Below, piece by piece: positions 1 through 10,617 of a DNA stretch of 26,304 nucleotides (its first letter is position 1; every line of letters starts with the position of its first letter). The notes below the pieces were generated by a model. The model was not told the DNA's origin. It saw only the letters and a program-made list of their open reading frames with translations, and made no database searches. Where the stretch lies: positions 1 to 26,304 of the forward strand of contig NW_013654383.1 in NCBI RefSeq assembly GCF_000499385.1, written 5' to 3'. The stretch comes from Eimeria necatrix. Its lineage: Eukaryota; Apicomplexa; Conoidasida; Eucoccidiorida; Eimeriidae. The position numbers and the translations under genes are program-made.

Positions 1-840
1 TTCAGTGGGAGTGTGAGTGTGGTGGGCGGAAAGATGTCTGGAGCATCGAAGGAGATCGTGTCAGGCAGCGATGCAGGAGAGAGGGGAGTGCGACGCACAG
101 GATCAGCAACATCGGGAGCATTGGGTGCATCAGGAGGAGCGGAGCGCGGGAAGGTAACGAGGGATCGAGCTGCCGTAGATGGATCGGCAGGACTTGGCGA
201 CAACGGCGAGGCGAGTGCAGGTTCCGAGCATGTGAGAAGATCTTCACTCAGCAAAGTTGAGAGCGACCTCCGGCAACGTGACGCGACGAAGCATCAAGGT
301 GATATGGAAATTTTCCACGGCAGTACAAGTCACCGTAGTGTGCGTCACGGAGGGAGGGAAAGCAGCAAGAGCTCTGAGAGCAACGCGCGTGTGGCTGCAG
401 CCGGTGCTGAGCAGAGTGGGGGGCATGGAAGGGATGATGGGCGTCACTCCGGGTCAGTGGCACGCCGGAGTTCAGAGCGAAATCGCGTTCCGCCACAGCC
501 CGTCATTCCAGGAGACGGAGGCAGTATGCGCAGCAGTGGAAGTGGATCTGTGGGCAAGACTCAAGACACAGGACGCGGAGAAGGTGGCTTGACAATGACT
601 AGGTCTCTGGAAAGGAGATATGAGAGCGACGAACGCGGCTTAAGCAAGACGTCTTCGCAGTTGGCGGAGAGTGTCGAAGGGTTGTCACGGCGGCGGCGGG
701 GGTCTGCCGACGGGTCATCTGAATGGGCTGTTGACAAACATGCGGGCAGCTTGTCTGGAGACGGTAGGTACCTACAGATGGCTCGGAGTGGTGGCTCGCG
801 AGGCGACAGAGAGGAGGGTTTCAATGGGAGTGTGAGTTAG
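1..840 (+). CDS. Ser/Gly/Arg-rich low-complexity protein, 3' part (5' end outside window)
   Basis: The frame is open from base 1 to the TAG at 838-840, about 279 codons, with no in-frame stop; the first ATG inside is at 46, but the frame enters from outside the window, so the true start is not visible. The product is rich in Ser, Gly, Arg and Glu, with patches such as RRRRGSADGSSEW, and has no membrane segment, signal peptide or recognised domain, so it is probably disordered. The first roughly 24 codons recur just around and after the stop codon (see the repeat at 1-891), which suggests the gene was once longer or internally repeated. A shorter overlapping ORF in another frame (257-592) is less convincing. 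I do not recognise the protein. It could be the last exon of an upstream gene or a chance long ORF in GC-rich DNA. Confidence 0.4.
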   Translation, partial: FSGSVSVVGGKMSGASKEIVSGSDAGERGVRRTGSATSGALGASGGAERGKVTRDRAAVDGSAGLGDNGEASAGSEHVRRSSLSKVESDLRQRDATKHQGDMEIFHGSTSHRSVRHGGRESSKSSESNARVAAAGAEQSGGHGRDDGRHSGSVARRSSERNRVPPQPVIPGDGGSMRSSGSGSVGKTQDTGRGEGGLTMTRSLERRYESDERGLSKTSSQLAESVEGLSRRRRGSADGSSEWAVDKHAGSLSGDGRYLQMARSGGSRGDREEGFNGSVS

Positions 841-891
841 GTGTGCAGAACAATCTCCGGTGCATCGAAAGAGATAGTGTCAGGTAGCTAG
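1..891. repeat. Two diverged copies of a ~72-bp segment, 819 bp apart
   Basis: Bases 1-72 and 820-891 align without gaps. Both begin TTC(A)(G/A)TGGGAGTGTGAGT and share the coding sense of SGASKEIVSGS. The offset is 819 bp, exactly 273 codons. Several differences are third-position, synonymous ones (tct/tcc, gga/ggt, aag/aaa, atc/ata, ggc/ggt), so both copies evolved as protein-coding sequence before the second acquired TAG stops at 838-840 and 889-891. Confidence 0.7.
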
Positions 892-1744
892 TTAGGGGGG
901 TCGTTAAGGAATGATAGTGAGTTCGCTTTGGAGTTTTGAAACTGTATTTGGATTCAGTACAGTGTTTGCAGTTGGAATAGCGGCTGGGAACCGCCTTTCA
1001 TCTAGTTGCTTTTGAGTTAGCGCGGCGAATGCAGTCTTGCCTTGTTTACTGCCTTTGCTTTGCGAGGTTCGGTGGTTGCATCACAATGCATAACACAATG
1101 TGTGCCAAGTATCTATTTGCTGTTCCTGGGTTTCGTAAGGGGGAATTCGTGGGAGCCGTGGAAGATATATAAACTGCAGGAAGGAAGAGGAAGGCTCTGG
1201 CGTGAGTGATGCTGCCTTGTTCTGCCACAACAATATATTTTTGATAAGCCCAGTTACAGCTGTCGATTGTTCTGAAGATGTGGAAGAAAACTCCGCTGCT
1301 ATATGGCAAATTTAATAGATCCAAACTGCAGTGTGGTGCCTTCAGGCAGCGGAATACGCCAGTGTTTTGTCAGTTGGAACGACTCTGCAGCTGCCAGAGT
1401 CCGCTGCGGTGGATGATTCGGCTTATGAAACGAGGACTCGAGCCTCTCCAAGAGTAGTCCTGAGCAGAACACTGATTCTTTAGCTGCAAAGCAGCATGAA
1501 TGGGCATCACGTGATTCACCTCAGGGCCTTTTGACGTCGAATCGGAGCACAACTGCCAGGTGCAACCCGCTAGGCTCTTGCGGCCATAGAACTATAATCC
1601 GAGCTTCGTAGACGTAGACGTACGAAGCTTTGAGCCCCTTATAGGTCAGAAAATGCTCCCTGCAGTTTTCCGGCTCGCAATTCCGTTGCTCTCCTGCCCT
1701 CATGAATATTCTGTCGCAGCCATACTAAGGACTCTCCATTCGCC
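892..1744. other. Intergenic, no gene recognised
   Basis: This stretch separates the 5' ORF from the DUF3626-like gene and has only short ORFs with no familiar motif. It probably holds the promoter and 5' UTR of the gene starting at 1745. I see no tRNA-like fold, repeat array or clear core-promoter element. Confidence 0.4.
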
Positions 1745-3597
1745 ATGGAAAACAACGGGAGTACGTCAAAGCGAATAGAACCTCTTTGTAGATCGGCTGG
1801 AGAAACAGATGGAAAGTCTTCTTCTAGGAGGAGAAGCAGCACTGGGAGCTTCAGCGACAGAAAAAGTGGGAATGAGTACCGCTTGGGGCGAACGCCACTT
1901 CCATCTGGCCAACCGAGAAAGCCACGCATTGACAGTGCTGCTCCGACAGAATATGCTGTGCGACCTTCTTACATGGCTACCAGTGCGCTTGGGAGGCGAC
2001 TGACAGCGCAAACTAACATATGGTCAGGCGTGGGAACATATGAGCCACTAGCATCTTCAGTTTTCCATGGATTGTTCCCGAACTTGTCTCCTGAGCTTCA
2101 ATCGCTTTGTATGCAGTGCCTTGGCACTACAGACTCTCCAGAACTGCGTGCGCTGACAGACATCCAGAAGGCAGTTATGGCACTGGTTGCAAAACAATCC
2201 GTTCAGAAAAGTGCAGAGGCCAAAAACCGTCTCACGAAAGCTTTTGAAGGGGCCCGGGATATTAATGCGGCACTTGACTGTCTGGAGCAGTTTCTGTTGA
2301 GTCGCGCGCCAATACTCATATACTTTGACATTGCAAGCCTCACTCCACACCTAGACCACGGGGGGTGCATTAGGTAAAGCCAGCGACTACGCCATTTCGA
2401 CGCTACAGTGCAGCTTTTAGGTACATTATTTCGCAGCAGTCAGCGTTGTACGGAAATCTGGCGCAGCTGCTTGTGGGCCTTTCACTCAGGTCACACTTTG
2501 AAATACCACAGACCGACTCAACGTATCTGCGGAAATGTAACGAAAGGGAGCAAGCACTTTACTCTGGCTTGTATGAACATGAGTCCGTCAGACCGGAGCA
2601 TCATCCGAAATATGGCTACGTTAGCGTGAACTGCAGAATTCAGCCTCCATGGGAGCCGCAAACTGGCGAAGCTTGTCTAATTCTGAAAGATCACGTGCGG
2701 TACGTACTTGAGTCCTACATGGTTCCTTTTAAAAGCGAAGTGTGTTCTTTAACGCGCACAAAAGGGATTCAGCGGATGCTGCGTTGCCTGTGTGCGGAAG
2801 TCTTTTCTTGCAACGGATAGTGTTTGCTCGCGAATCTACGCTTGCAGGGTTAGAACCACAATATCAGCTAGCCAAAGCTGCGGGTCTAGTGCGCTGGCGT
2901 TCGGCCATGAGCCTTTAGTTGCCACTCTCAACAGCCCGTGGCATGTTCTGGAAACATTTGGACCTGACGCTCTAGGAGCTTTAGCCGTAAGTGCGCACGA
3001 CATTTTGACAAATGCGCTATGCCATTACTAGATGTTGCGCATAGTTGCTATACTTATGGTTCCCTACGACATTCCCACGCATCGACGGCGTCGAAGGTCC
3101 AAAGGACCAAGCGGCTTTTATGCTTCCAGTGCTCAAGCAGCAGGCATTCCCGACTCACAGCGCGGACTTCGGAGAAGTGGGAGATATACATGGAGTGTGT
3201 CTCTGCAGGCTTTTGCTAAGAAGCCATCAGCAGCCACAGGCGCTGACATACCAGCATTGCTGGACTGCAACATCCACGGAGAAATCAAGCTTGGGTGAGG
3301 CCGAAACTACATTAGCATCTGACTGCTGAGATCAATAATAAAGAAACAGAGTTGTATAATTACTTTGAGCTCAGGAAGGACGTGGAAGCTATCGTTGTGC
3401 CAAAGAGTTCAACACGTGACAAGGCGATGCTGTTAAAACTACGGAGCATTGCCACGTTGAACTTGGTGCCAATGCTATCTATGGAAGCGTGCCCCATAGT
3501 AGTGAAGAACGACAGCTGGAAGCGCAGCATACGCCACTTGCAGCACGAGGTTCTGCTCAACAAGACCGCTCTTGGAAACACATATGGGCAAATATGA
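1745..3597 (+). CDS. DUF3626-like protein, five exons, ~449 aa
   Basis: Proposed exons are 1745-2373, 2421-2699, 2854-2986, 3209-3294 and 3375-3597. Every junction has GT..AG borders and the phases agree (2, 2, 0, 2). The start ATG has a good context (cgccATGGaa). From about residue 185 the product follows the order of motifs I know from DUF3626 (PF12294), an uncharacterised and mainly bacterial family: APILIYF (family: API..HFHPD), SLRSHFE (YRSQFE), ALYSGLYE followed by HPKYGYVSVN (lFGGaYd, RPKYGALN), RTTISASQSCG (RTTFT.GdS) and IHGEIKLGKDVEAIVV (vHG.lrL..DVEAlVl). The last motif is split by an intron and restored exactly by splicing, which is strong evidence for the model. Residues 1-90 are polar and probably disordered. 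Activity is unknown; I know of no proven reaction for the family. The family's FHPD and GDS motifs are only partly kept (YFDIA, ASQSC), so activity may be altered. Exon 4 could instead begin at 3221. The gene converges on the SET gene at 4251-8464. Confidence 0.7.
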
Positions 3598-3783
3598 CAA
3601 AATGCATCAAACAGTCGAAGCCGAATGACTCCTAGAGTGGCAGGTCCCACGGCGTAAACAAGAGCCAGTCTTCACGTGTTCGTTCGTTCTAGGTGCTGCC
3701 CATAAACGTGTGTAACATGGATTCGCTTACAATGCCTTCCAGCAGGAGCAACGCATAGCACTTCTGCCCCTTCGTGCACGCGT

Positions 3784-4069
3784 GTGCATTTGGCAAGGGG
3801 CCAAGAGGCTAGTCGTAATCTTCTTGGCTTTGCTCGCCTTCCAATTATGTTTTGTCGTCCCACAAGCATGGGGTGCCGGCGCTTTTTTGCTCTTTCCCAA
3901 ATGCACGGCAGCTTATTTGAAGAGGAGTCCGTTGCGCGGGAGGAAGCTTTCATTTTTCCCGATCAGTACTTCGGTCGTTTTGATGAAGTGACACACTTGT
4001 CGCTTTTAACGAGATGGAACAACATAGCTGACTTTCTGATTGTTCTGTGCCGTTTCCCTGCCCCAAGGG
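3784..4069 (+). other. Candidate exon of an unrecognised + strand gene
   Basis: The interval 3598-4250 between the two convergent genes contains one open stretch that looks coding on its final ~50 residues (for example FPDQYFGRFDEVTHLSLLTR) and runs straight into a strong splice donor, GGG|GTAAGT, at 4069/4070. A possible acceptor lies near 4127 (cttcctaaag), and an AATAAA polyadenylation-type signal sits at 4208-4213. It could be a small separate gene or an extra 3' exon of the preceding gene; no domain is recognised. The first codon is uncertain because the exon may begin within the ORF. Confidence 0.3.
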
Positions 4070-4250
4070 GTAAGTAGACACTATACTTCGTGGTGGCAGC
4101 AACTGTTTTGGGAAACTGCGCCTTCCTAAAGAAAGTCATGGAAACATGCTTGTGTGCGTAGTAACTGCATATGAGTATCTGCATATCCACAGTTGTTTCG
4201 GCACCTGAATAAAAAAAGAATCCAAAAAAGTGTAGGCGTGTGTGCGTGCA

Positions 4251-7200
4251 CTAAACATGCATCTCCTCCAGCCAAAGTAGTAGTTCCTTTACAAAGCAAT
4301 GGGTGATGCTGTGAAACCCGCACGAATGGACTGCAGCTTCGCCTGCTGCTCTCAGAATCTGTTTGGCTTCGATGATACAGCCTGCTTGGCTGAAAAGCAT
4401 TGCAGCCTTGTACATCTGAGCAGACACTTCTGGCTGTTCCAAGCTAAAAGGAAGCCTTTGCAGTAACACGTAGATTCCCGCAGATTGGCACATTGCTGCG
4501 AAATTCAGCAGCTCGAGATACGCTTTTTTATCTCCACACTCACGGTGAGCGATCTTGGCCTGCGCGTAAGCTGCCCTGGCCACAGCGTGCAGAGCTCGCC
4601 ACGCATCAGCCGACAAGAAGCCATTGGCAGCAAGAGCATCAGAAATTGCTCGCATGGTCTCCTTTAGAATATCCGCGAATTGCATGCAGCTCCGCACTCC
4701 CCTACTACTGACGAAGGACGTGACGGAGCTTCCAAGTCGTTGAAGCAAGCCGTCAAGTTGCACAACAGTGGCTGCTCGTCTGTTCTCAAGAATATCAAAC
4801 GCGAAGCATGCGCGACAATTTAGACAGTAAAAGCCGCTGCACACGAAGAAAGGCCCGTTACTACTCAGAACTGACGTTACAACGACTGGTGGATCAGGAC
4901 TAGCCGAAACGTCACGGGTCCACAAGCGTGCACACGAATGACCCAGTATCGCCAATGCTTGCGTTTTCGTCCACGGATGCTGCGGTTCCCCTTCAGTCAG
5001 CGTGGTTAAAAGCAATTTGGAATAGACTGCGATGAAGTTAAGTGCTTCTGCGGGCATTTTCGAAAGTACTGAAAAGCCACTGAAGGGCATTCCCATTTGG
5101 AACCGCTGCTGAGTTGTTGGCACCGAACCTCCGCGAAGGCGCGAATCTAAGCTGCGTCTGTGCAGCGCAGTTGCCTCAAGAAGCACATATCGTTTTTGTT
5201 TACTACAGTCACTTCGCTGTACCTCCTCCAAGAGCTGATGCACTCGTGGTGCTGAGGTGCAATGGGGACATGGGTGGCCACACAATAGCTCGTGCCGAAA
5301 AGGTATATCTCCAGCAATGGCTAAGCTACCTTCATAACGCGGAGCCTGGCACGCCTGTTCGCAAGAAATGATGCACAAGAATTCCATCTTTATTCAAGCG
5401 TTGAAGCTAGGGGAAACTGCTTGAGCAATCTGCCTTTTCTACGTTGCTGAGATACTTGTAATGAGCTGCTTGCGTGAGTAGTCAAGCTGCCTACGCTCAC
5501 CTGACAAAGACAAAAAAAACCTGCATTCCTTAAAAGCCAGTCTTGACGAGATCCCCATGAGCTATTTCGCAGGCCTACTATTGGACCATAAGAAATACAA
5601 ATTTCCTGGGAATCTTTACATTTTCCGCGTGTACATAGGCGGATCTGTAGAAGGGCTCCGCGCCCGGAGACGCTGGCATTGCTCAAAGAAGACCGCACGT
5701 CTTGAAGACTGGAGGAATGCGCAAAGTCGCCGTGGCGCTTTTGATCTCGCTGCCCTCGGAGGCTGGGCTCTCCAAACGTTGCAAAAGCATTCGGGATGCA
5801 TGAATGGTTAAGGAGAGACGCTGCGAGGAAAAATGCAGTGCCAGCAGGAACGGCATCTTCCTCGGGATCACACATAACACGAATTGTGAAGCTGTTGCAA
5901 CAGGCTACGCCATATGCATGCAGCGCTGCAGCAACTAGGCACCTAGGGAAACATGGTTGACACGCCAATGTGACCCTACTGGACTGCAAAGCTGGCACAT
6001 CAGCACAGCAATGAGAGCACCATGCCCGACAGCATGCGCAGCAATTCGAGCACAACCCGATTTTAGCTGTCTCGACGAGGGCGTCTTCTGTTTCCGTCGC
6101 CCTTGTCTGCGTCGATTGCAACGCTGCTTCTCGGACTGAAGAGTCCACAACCGTAGGTGCCTGCCTCAGAAACGACTTGCATAGAAGACAACGACCGCCA
6201 CACTGCAGCACTCGGCCGGAAGCAACAGCGTCTCCAGCTAGCCATGCAGCATTCAGCAACCAATCTGTAATCTTGGTGCTGTCTACAACTACAGAGGAAG
6301 TCATTGTAAGCAGCTGCTGCCACGCCGGCTCCCTTAGTTTCCTTAGTCCGGAAGAGGTAAGGGCATCTTCCGCGTTCACCGCAGACCGCGCTAGGGCACA
6401 CTGGCCCTCCGCCTCTAATAGTTTACTCGATGTAGTTGTTGACGGCAGAAGGGATGCTAACAGCTGCCGCGCAATGTGTCGATGGGGATCCGGCAGCGAC
6501 AGTGCTAAAGGCAGCAATGCGCTGCACGCTGCAGACTTTTCACCTGCTTCCCCTGTGCTATCTGTAGTGTTGTGTTGCTTCAGCGCCGTTTGCATACCCA
6601 TCCAGCACTCGTGGTGTTCATCCTCATCCACGTGTTTAGGGAGGCTACAAACGCGTTTGTGAGAGGAGCCATCTTTGCAGGCGTGACAACAGAAGAGAGC
6701 CCCTGTGCAGGAGCCACACGGTACAACAGGCAGCGTTGGCCTGAGTAGATAATTAATTGCTACGTTCCAAGAGTCCAGCGCTCGTGAATGCCACATACTT
6801 GCAGCTGCCTCCGCTCTAGCTGGTACTGTTGCGCAGCCTGCACATACAAAGTGAACTCCATCAGCTGATTCCACAGAAACGTCAGATTCTTCTTTCCCCA
6901 TATTTTCTGAAGAGCACATCTTGCTAACGGCAGATTCTTCAACAAGCTCTTCCCACGCACGGCGCATGGTTTCATCCGCGTGCAGCTCCAGGGAGTGCGG
7001 TGCTTGCGAATTCGATAATTCACAGCACGGGAACGTATCTGCTAAGGGGATTTTCGGGATAGCTGCACAGTGCTTAGGGTGTACCCACACAGCAAATGCT
7101 TCTTCTTCCAAAACAAGAGACGAATCACCCTCCTGTTCAGCCACCTCTCCGTTCGTCGTCACCATGCCCCACCCTTTCTCGTTGTGCTGCAGATTTACGT

Positions 7201-8464
7201 CTCCCCTAATCCAGAGTCTACGTGAACAAAACTGATGTGCATTAGATCCCGAAGAGCGGCTACAGGCTACATTGGAATCGCAGCCGCAAGTGCCAATAAG
7301 CATACCGGTTGCTGCGGCTTGTGCATCAGTTGGCTTTGCTTGGCTCATCGACATCCTCTGAGCCTCGGCTATCTCATAGTCGATATGCTGTAGGCAAGAA
7401 CGAATAATTTCATTCCACGATGCGCTGCTGTGGGAGTTTCTGTTGTTGAAGTTACTGCCGGCACTATGGAAATGTTCTTTTACTTTTTCCCGTAAACTAA
7501 CCAGAGCGGCTGCACGCCTATGCCACGCCTTACGGTACAACGGATCGGTAGCAACAGCAACTGTAGCCGCTCGTACCGCTTCCCTGACTCGTCCAAGTCT
7601 CAAGAGAGCAAGAGCCCTATTTGCAGACAAGACAGCAAATAGAGCGTCGCTTCCTTCGCCTTTGCCGCTTTTGCTTGGAAGAAGCATGATCGCGGCTAAG
7701 TAGAGAGCTTCAGCAGCCGCTAAGCGACCCCGTCGAAGGGCCTCATTACCCCAAAGCTTGATCTGCTTGCTGATTTCAGCACTCGGGCGCAGTTTCCATA
7801 CTTCTACACTCGAAATATGGGATGGGTCAGAGGGCCCCAGCCCTATCTTCGAGGAAGCAGACGACCAAGAGTTTGTGTTGCTGTCTTCCCAGACGCGACG
7901 AAAGATCTGGAGAAGATGAGGGGTAAGCACTGCGGAGGCAAGAGAAACTGAGTCAATCGAAAAAATGTCACTCGTGCAGGTAACGCCTCCCTCCGATACA
8001 CGGCAGCCGCAGTTCGCACTGTGATTGTTGCATGGAGTTGTCACCCCGCTGGGAGAATTCTGAGAGGTTCCATCAGTGTCGATGCTATACGGTGGGGACG
8101 GCGATGCCAAAGGCTGGGAACGAGAGAAGATACGGCGAGCAACGAGTTCTGCATTGTCAGCGCCACTCTTGCTAACAGCTGGGGAAGTACATTCGTTGCA
8201 TATGTGACAGCTGTCTCTGAAGCTGAGGTCGCTGGTAGCGGGGAGGCAGGTGTGGGTGCTGCAATGTCTGGAGATCTCTTCACAAGGCGTACTCGTAGCA
8301 CTGCGAGCGACTTCAGCGCTATTGCCGAGACCATCGCTGCCATTTCTGTCGGGCTGTTCTGCACATCTGGGTTGAGTCCCATGGGCGCCGATGGCCCTTT
8401 GCAAGTCGTGCAGCGCGGGCGAGCAGATTTGCTGTAGATGCTGGAACAGAAGGCTTTTGGACAT
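4251..8464 (-). CDS. SMYD-like SET/MYND-type lysine methyltransferase with N-terminal TPRs, ~1355 aa
   Basis: Two exons on the minus strand, 8464-5501 and 5354-4251, joined across a 146-bp intron (5355-5500) in phase 0. The join restores the post-SET zinc motif: exon 1 ends in CLCQ and exon 2 begins ACQ, giving C-x-C-x-x-C at residues 985, 987 and 990. Other domains: TPRs at about 236-320 (KLWGNEALRRGRLAAAEALY, then DPLYRKAWHRRAAAL); SET N-part near 415-460; Cys/His-rich MYND-like finger near 583-620 with an earlier C-x-x-C at 541-544; further Cys clusters near 755-838; SET core NHSCIPNAF at 886-894; EICISYGP at 954-961, whose Tyr is the expected catalytic residue. The TPR-like helical tail lies in exon 2. 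This is the family that transfers methyl groups from S-adenosylmethionine to protein lysines; the substrate is unknown. At 1355 residues it is about three times the size of animal SMYDs because of long insertions. An out-of-frame ATG lies 5 bases upstream (8469) and overlaps the start region (ATGAAATG), so a longer 5' exon or leaky initiation is possible. Confidence 0.85.
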
Positions 8465-9309
8465 TTCATTCCAAACTACGCATCGATGATGCAGTGCTCA
8501 CTAATACATTCTAGTAACTGCAGTTACAGACTACCCTGAAATATGGTTATGCAGAGATTGTGGAGAGAAACTAACCCCGAGATTTTTCGTAAGTGATGGG
8601 GGCCCCACGGGAGACCGGTGCTTGGAAGATGCCTCGACTCGGGCGTTGACGAGTAAGCTATTCGAACTACAACGTTACGTGTGGCAAGGATTTTATTCTT
8701 CTGTGACCATTTTCACTACATGTGTGATACCTACCCTTAAGATCTTTTTATTTCCTTGGAGGCTCTCTGTGTGCGGTGATGCATGCAATTTGGGGAGCTT
8801 GCGTGGCTACCGTTTAGTCGTTGCTGTGTATTTCAAGAAGTTTGCGGGAAACAAACACACTTGCCACTGAAATATACGGCATGGAACAACGGAGGAACTA
8901 GTGCCTGAAGTGGCAAGCGTCAAGCGACAGCGACCCGCCACCCTGCTGGTTCACATAGCACTTCTTGTGTCCAGATCCCTGGCATACACTAACTTTGCAA
9001 ATTGGTGTTCCGCGCGCCGTCTTCTGTTTGGCCTGACCTGCAACGAGATGGCGCGTGACGCATCCGAGGTACCGGTAAGGTTAGGCAGTACATGAACATT
9101 ATGTGTAGGGGCCCTGAGTTGATGATCGTGGATCCATCTTCACCCAGGCTATACTTTCCATGTATGGCTGCGGCACATCAGACAGTGTACCGTGATGCTC
9201 TGTCTTACCTACGGAGTAGCGAGTAGATGCACAATTGATATATTGCAGTGCAGACGCACGATACGGTCAGAAGTTCCGTTACTGTCTTCTGCTGAACATT
9301 CCCCAGGTT
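8465..9309. promoter_or_regulatory. Divergent intergenic region between SET gene and prefoldin 3 gene
   Basis: This 845-bp stretch lies between two divergent starts, so by position it should contain both promoters and 5' UTRs. ORFs at 8622-8870 and 8901-9095 have no recognisable motif and are likely chance. No defined promoter element can be named. The sequence just before 9310 ends in an acceptor-like ccccag, so a non-coding or short coding first exon of the prefoldin gene could lie here. Confidence 0.4.
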
Positions 9310-10617
9310 ATGCGATTGGAGAATCTGGTCATTGCCGCGAAGGATGGCGAGCACAGAAACATTCCTCGGGCGAAGTTCATAGTATGTATCCGGACACCGT
9401 GTTGTATTTGTGGCCTGACCCTAAACTATGCACTTTAGGGACAAGTCAAGAATATGACCCGAGCATCTTGTGCATGTGCCCATCATTTTTAAACACTGAT
9501 TCATAGTGGCACAGAATCTCCGCAGTGGTATTTGCGGGACGTCTTCTGAAGCCACTTCCTGCTCGAAGCATTTGCAACACCCTGAGATAGCCATGCATCT
9601 TACCCTTGCCATCACAAGCCGTGTGGTTTTTCGAGCCTGTCATCTTTCGGTGTTCTGTTTGTCCCTTTGCAGGAGAACGTGGAGTCATTCGTAGGGTCCT
9701 GTGACCCAACATCCGTTGAATGGCTATTAAAAGAGCTTCTCCAGTAATGCTGGAACCACGCGTTTCCCCCTACCAAATTCTCAACAGCCATTACTGGGAC
9801 CGCATGCCTTGTGTGGCGTTTGCTTAGCTGGTTGATGCATGTGGGCTAGCCAGTGTCATTTTCTGTGTTCCCAGGAAGTATCGTTTCATGGAGAGGTCTC
9901 TTCTTGGACAAAAATGCATGCTGCGGGCCAAGGCAGTCGCAATAAAGGAGACCATGGAGGCAGTGGCGATGCTGCAGAAACAGCGGGTGAGCGGAGCAAA
10001 AGCTGTCGTTTTATTGCGCCCATGCACGTTGGTTTGTGCTGTAGAAGTTGTTTTGCATTCTTTCGTGGCTCTTGTGAGTTTCCTGGACTACAGGACAAAG
10101 CAAAAGAGGGAAAGGATGGGGATTTAACGACACGTCTGCAGCTGGCAGAAACAGTCTACGTGCAGGCTACCATTCCGCCAAAGGATACAGTGTGCCTCTG
10201 GCTAGCCGTAAGAAGTGCCTGCTAATTGCGCATCTGTCCAGGCAGATGCAGTCATGAATCATTGGGACCTGTTTGAATGGGATTCATGAATATTTACAGT
10301 ACGCTTTAATTCTGCGTGTAGTGCACGTGGCACTAGTAACAGTTCAAACTCTGCTTACGTTTCATGGCTGGCGCAGGCGGATGTCTTTGTGGAATATACC
10401 CTCGAGGAAGCAGAGGAAGTGCTCAGCAAAAGCCTCAACTCTGCAACGAAGTATCTAGGGGAAGCGGTGAGTCAAATCAGGCCTTTTTCGTGTATCCTTT
10501 CGAGTTAATGTTTTTCCACAGGTGCATCTAGGTGCATTATGTGAAGCCAGGTTTGCTTTGAATTGGGCACAGAAACATGCTTACCTATCCATACAGATCG
10601 GTGCTAACAGCAAGTAA
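9310..10617 (+). CDS. PFDN3: Prefoldin subunit 3 (VBP1 family), six exons, ~184 aa
   Basis: Exons are 9310-9381, 9673-9743, 9875-9986, 10094-10207, 10377-10466 and 10522-10617; all borders are GT..AG and phases match (0, 2, 0, 0, 0). The product follows the prefoldin 3 family: NIPRAKFIENVESFV near the N-terminus (family: G-I-P-x-A-x-F-V-E-D-V), QKYRFMERSL leading the first coiled-coil helix, TTRLQLAETVYVQATIPP then DTVCLWLA for the beta hairpin, and ADVFVEYTLEEAEEVL leading the second helix. Prefoldin is a cytosolic hexamer that carries nascent actin and tubulin to the CCT chaperonin; subunit 3 is an alpha-type subunit. Length fits the usual 180-200 residues. ATG 9310 is the only Met in the first open stretch. 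The last exon (VHLGALCEARFALNWAQ...) matches the usual TTTEVNxARVYNW ending only weakly, so its acceptor is the least sure part. Confidence 0.92.

Noticed and set aside
257..592. 111-codon + strand ORF inside the first ORF
   Set aside because: It is an overlapping frame without motif and without the repeat relationship seen in the frame of 1-840.
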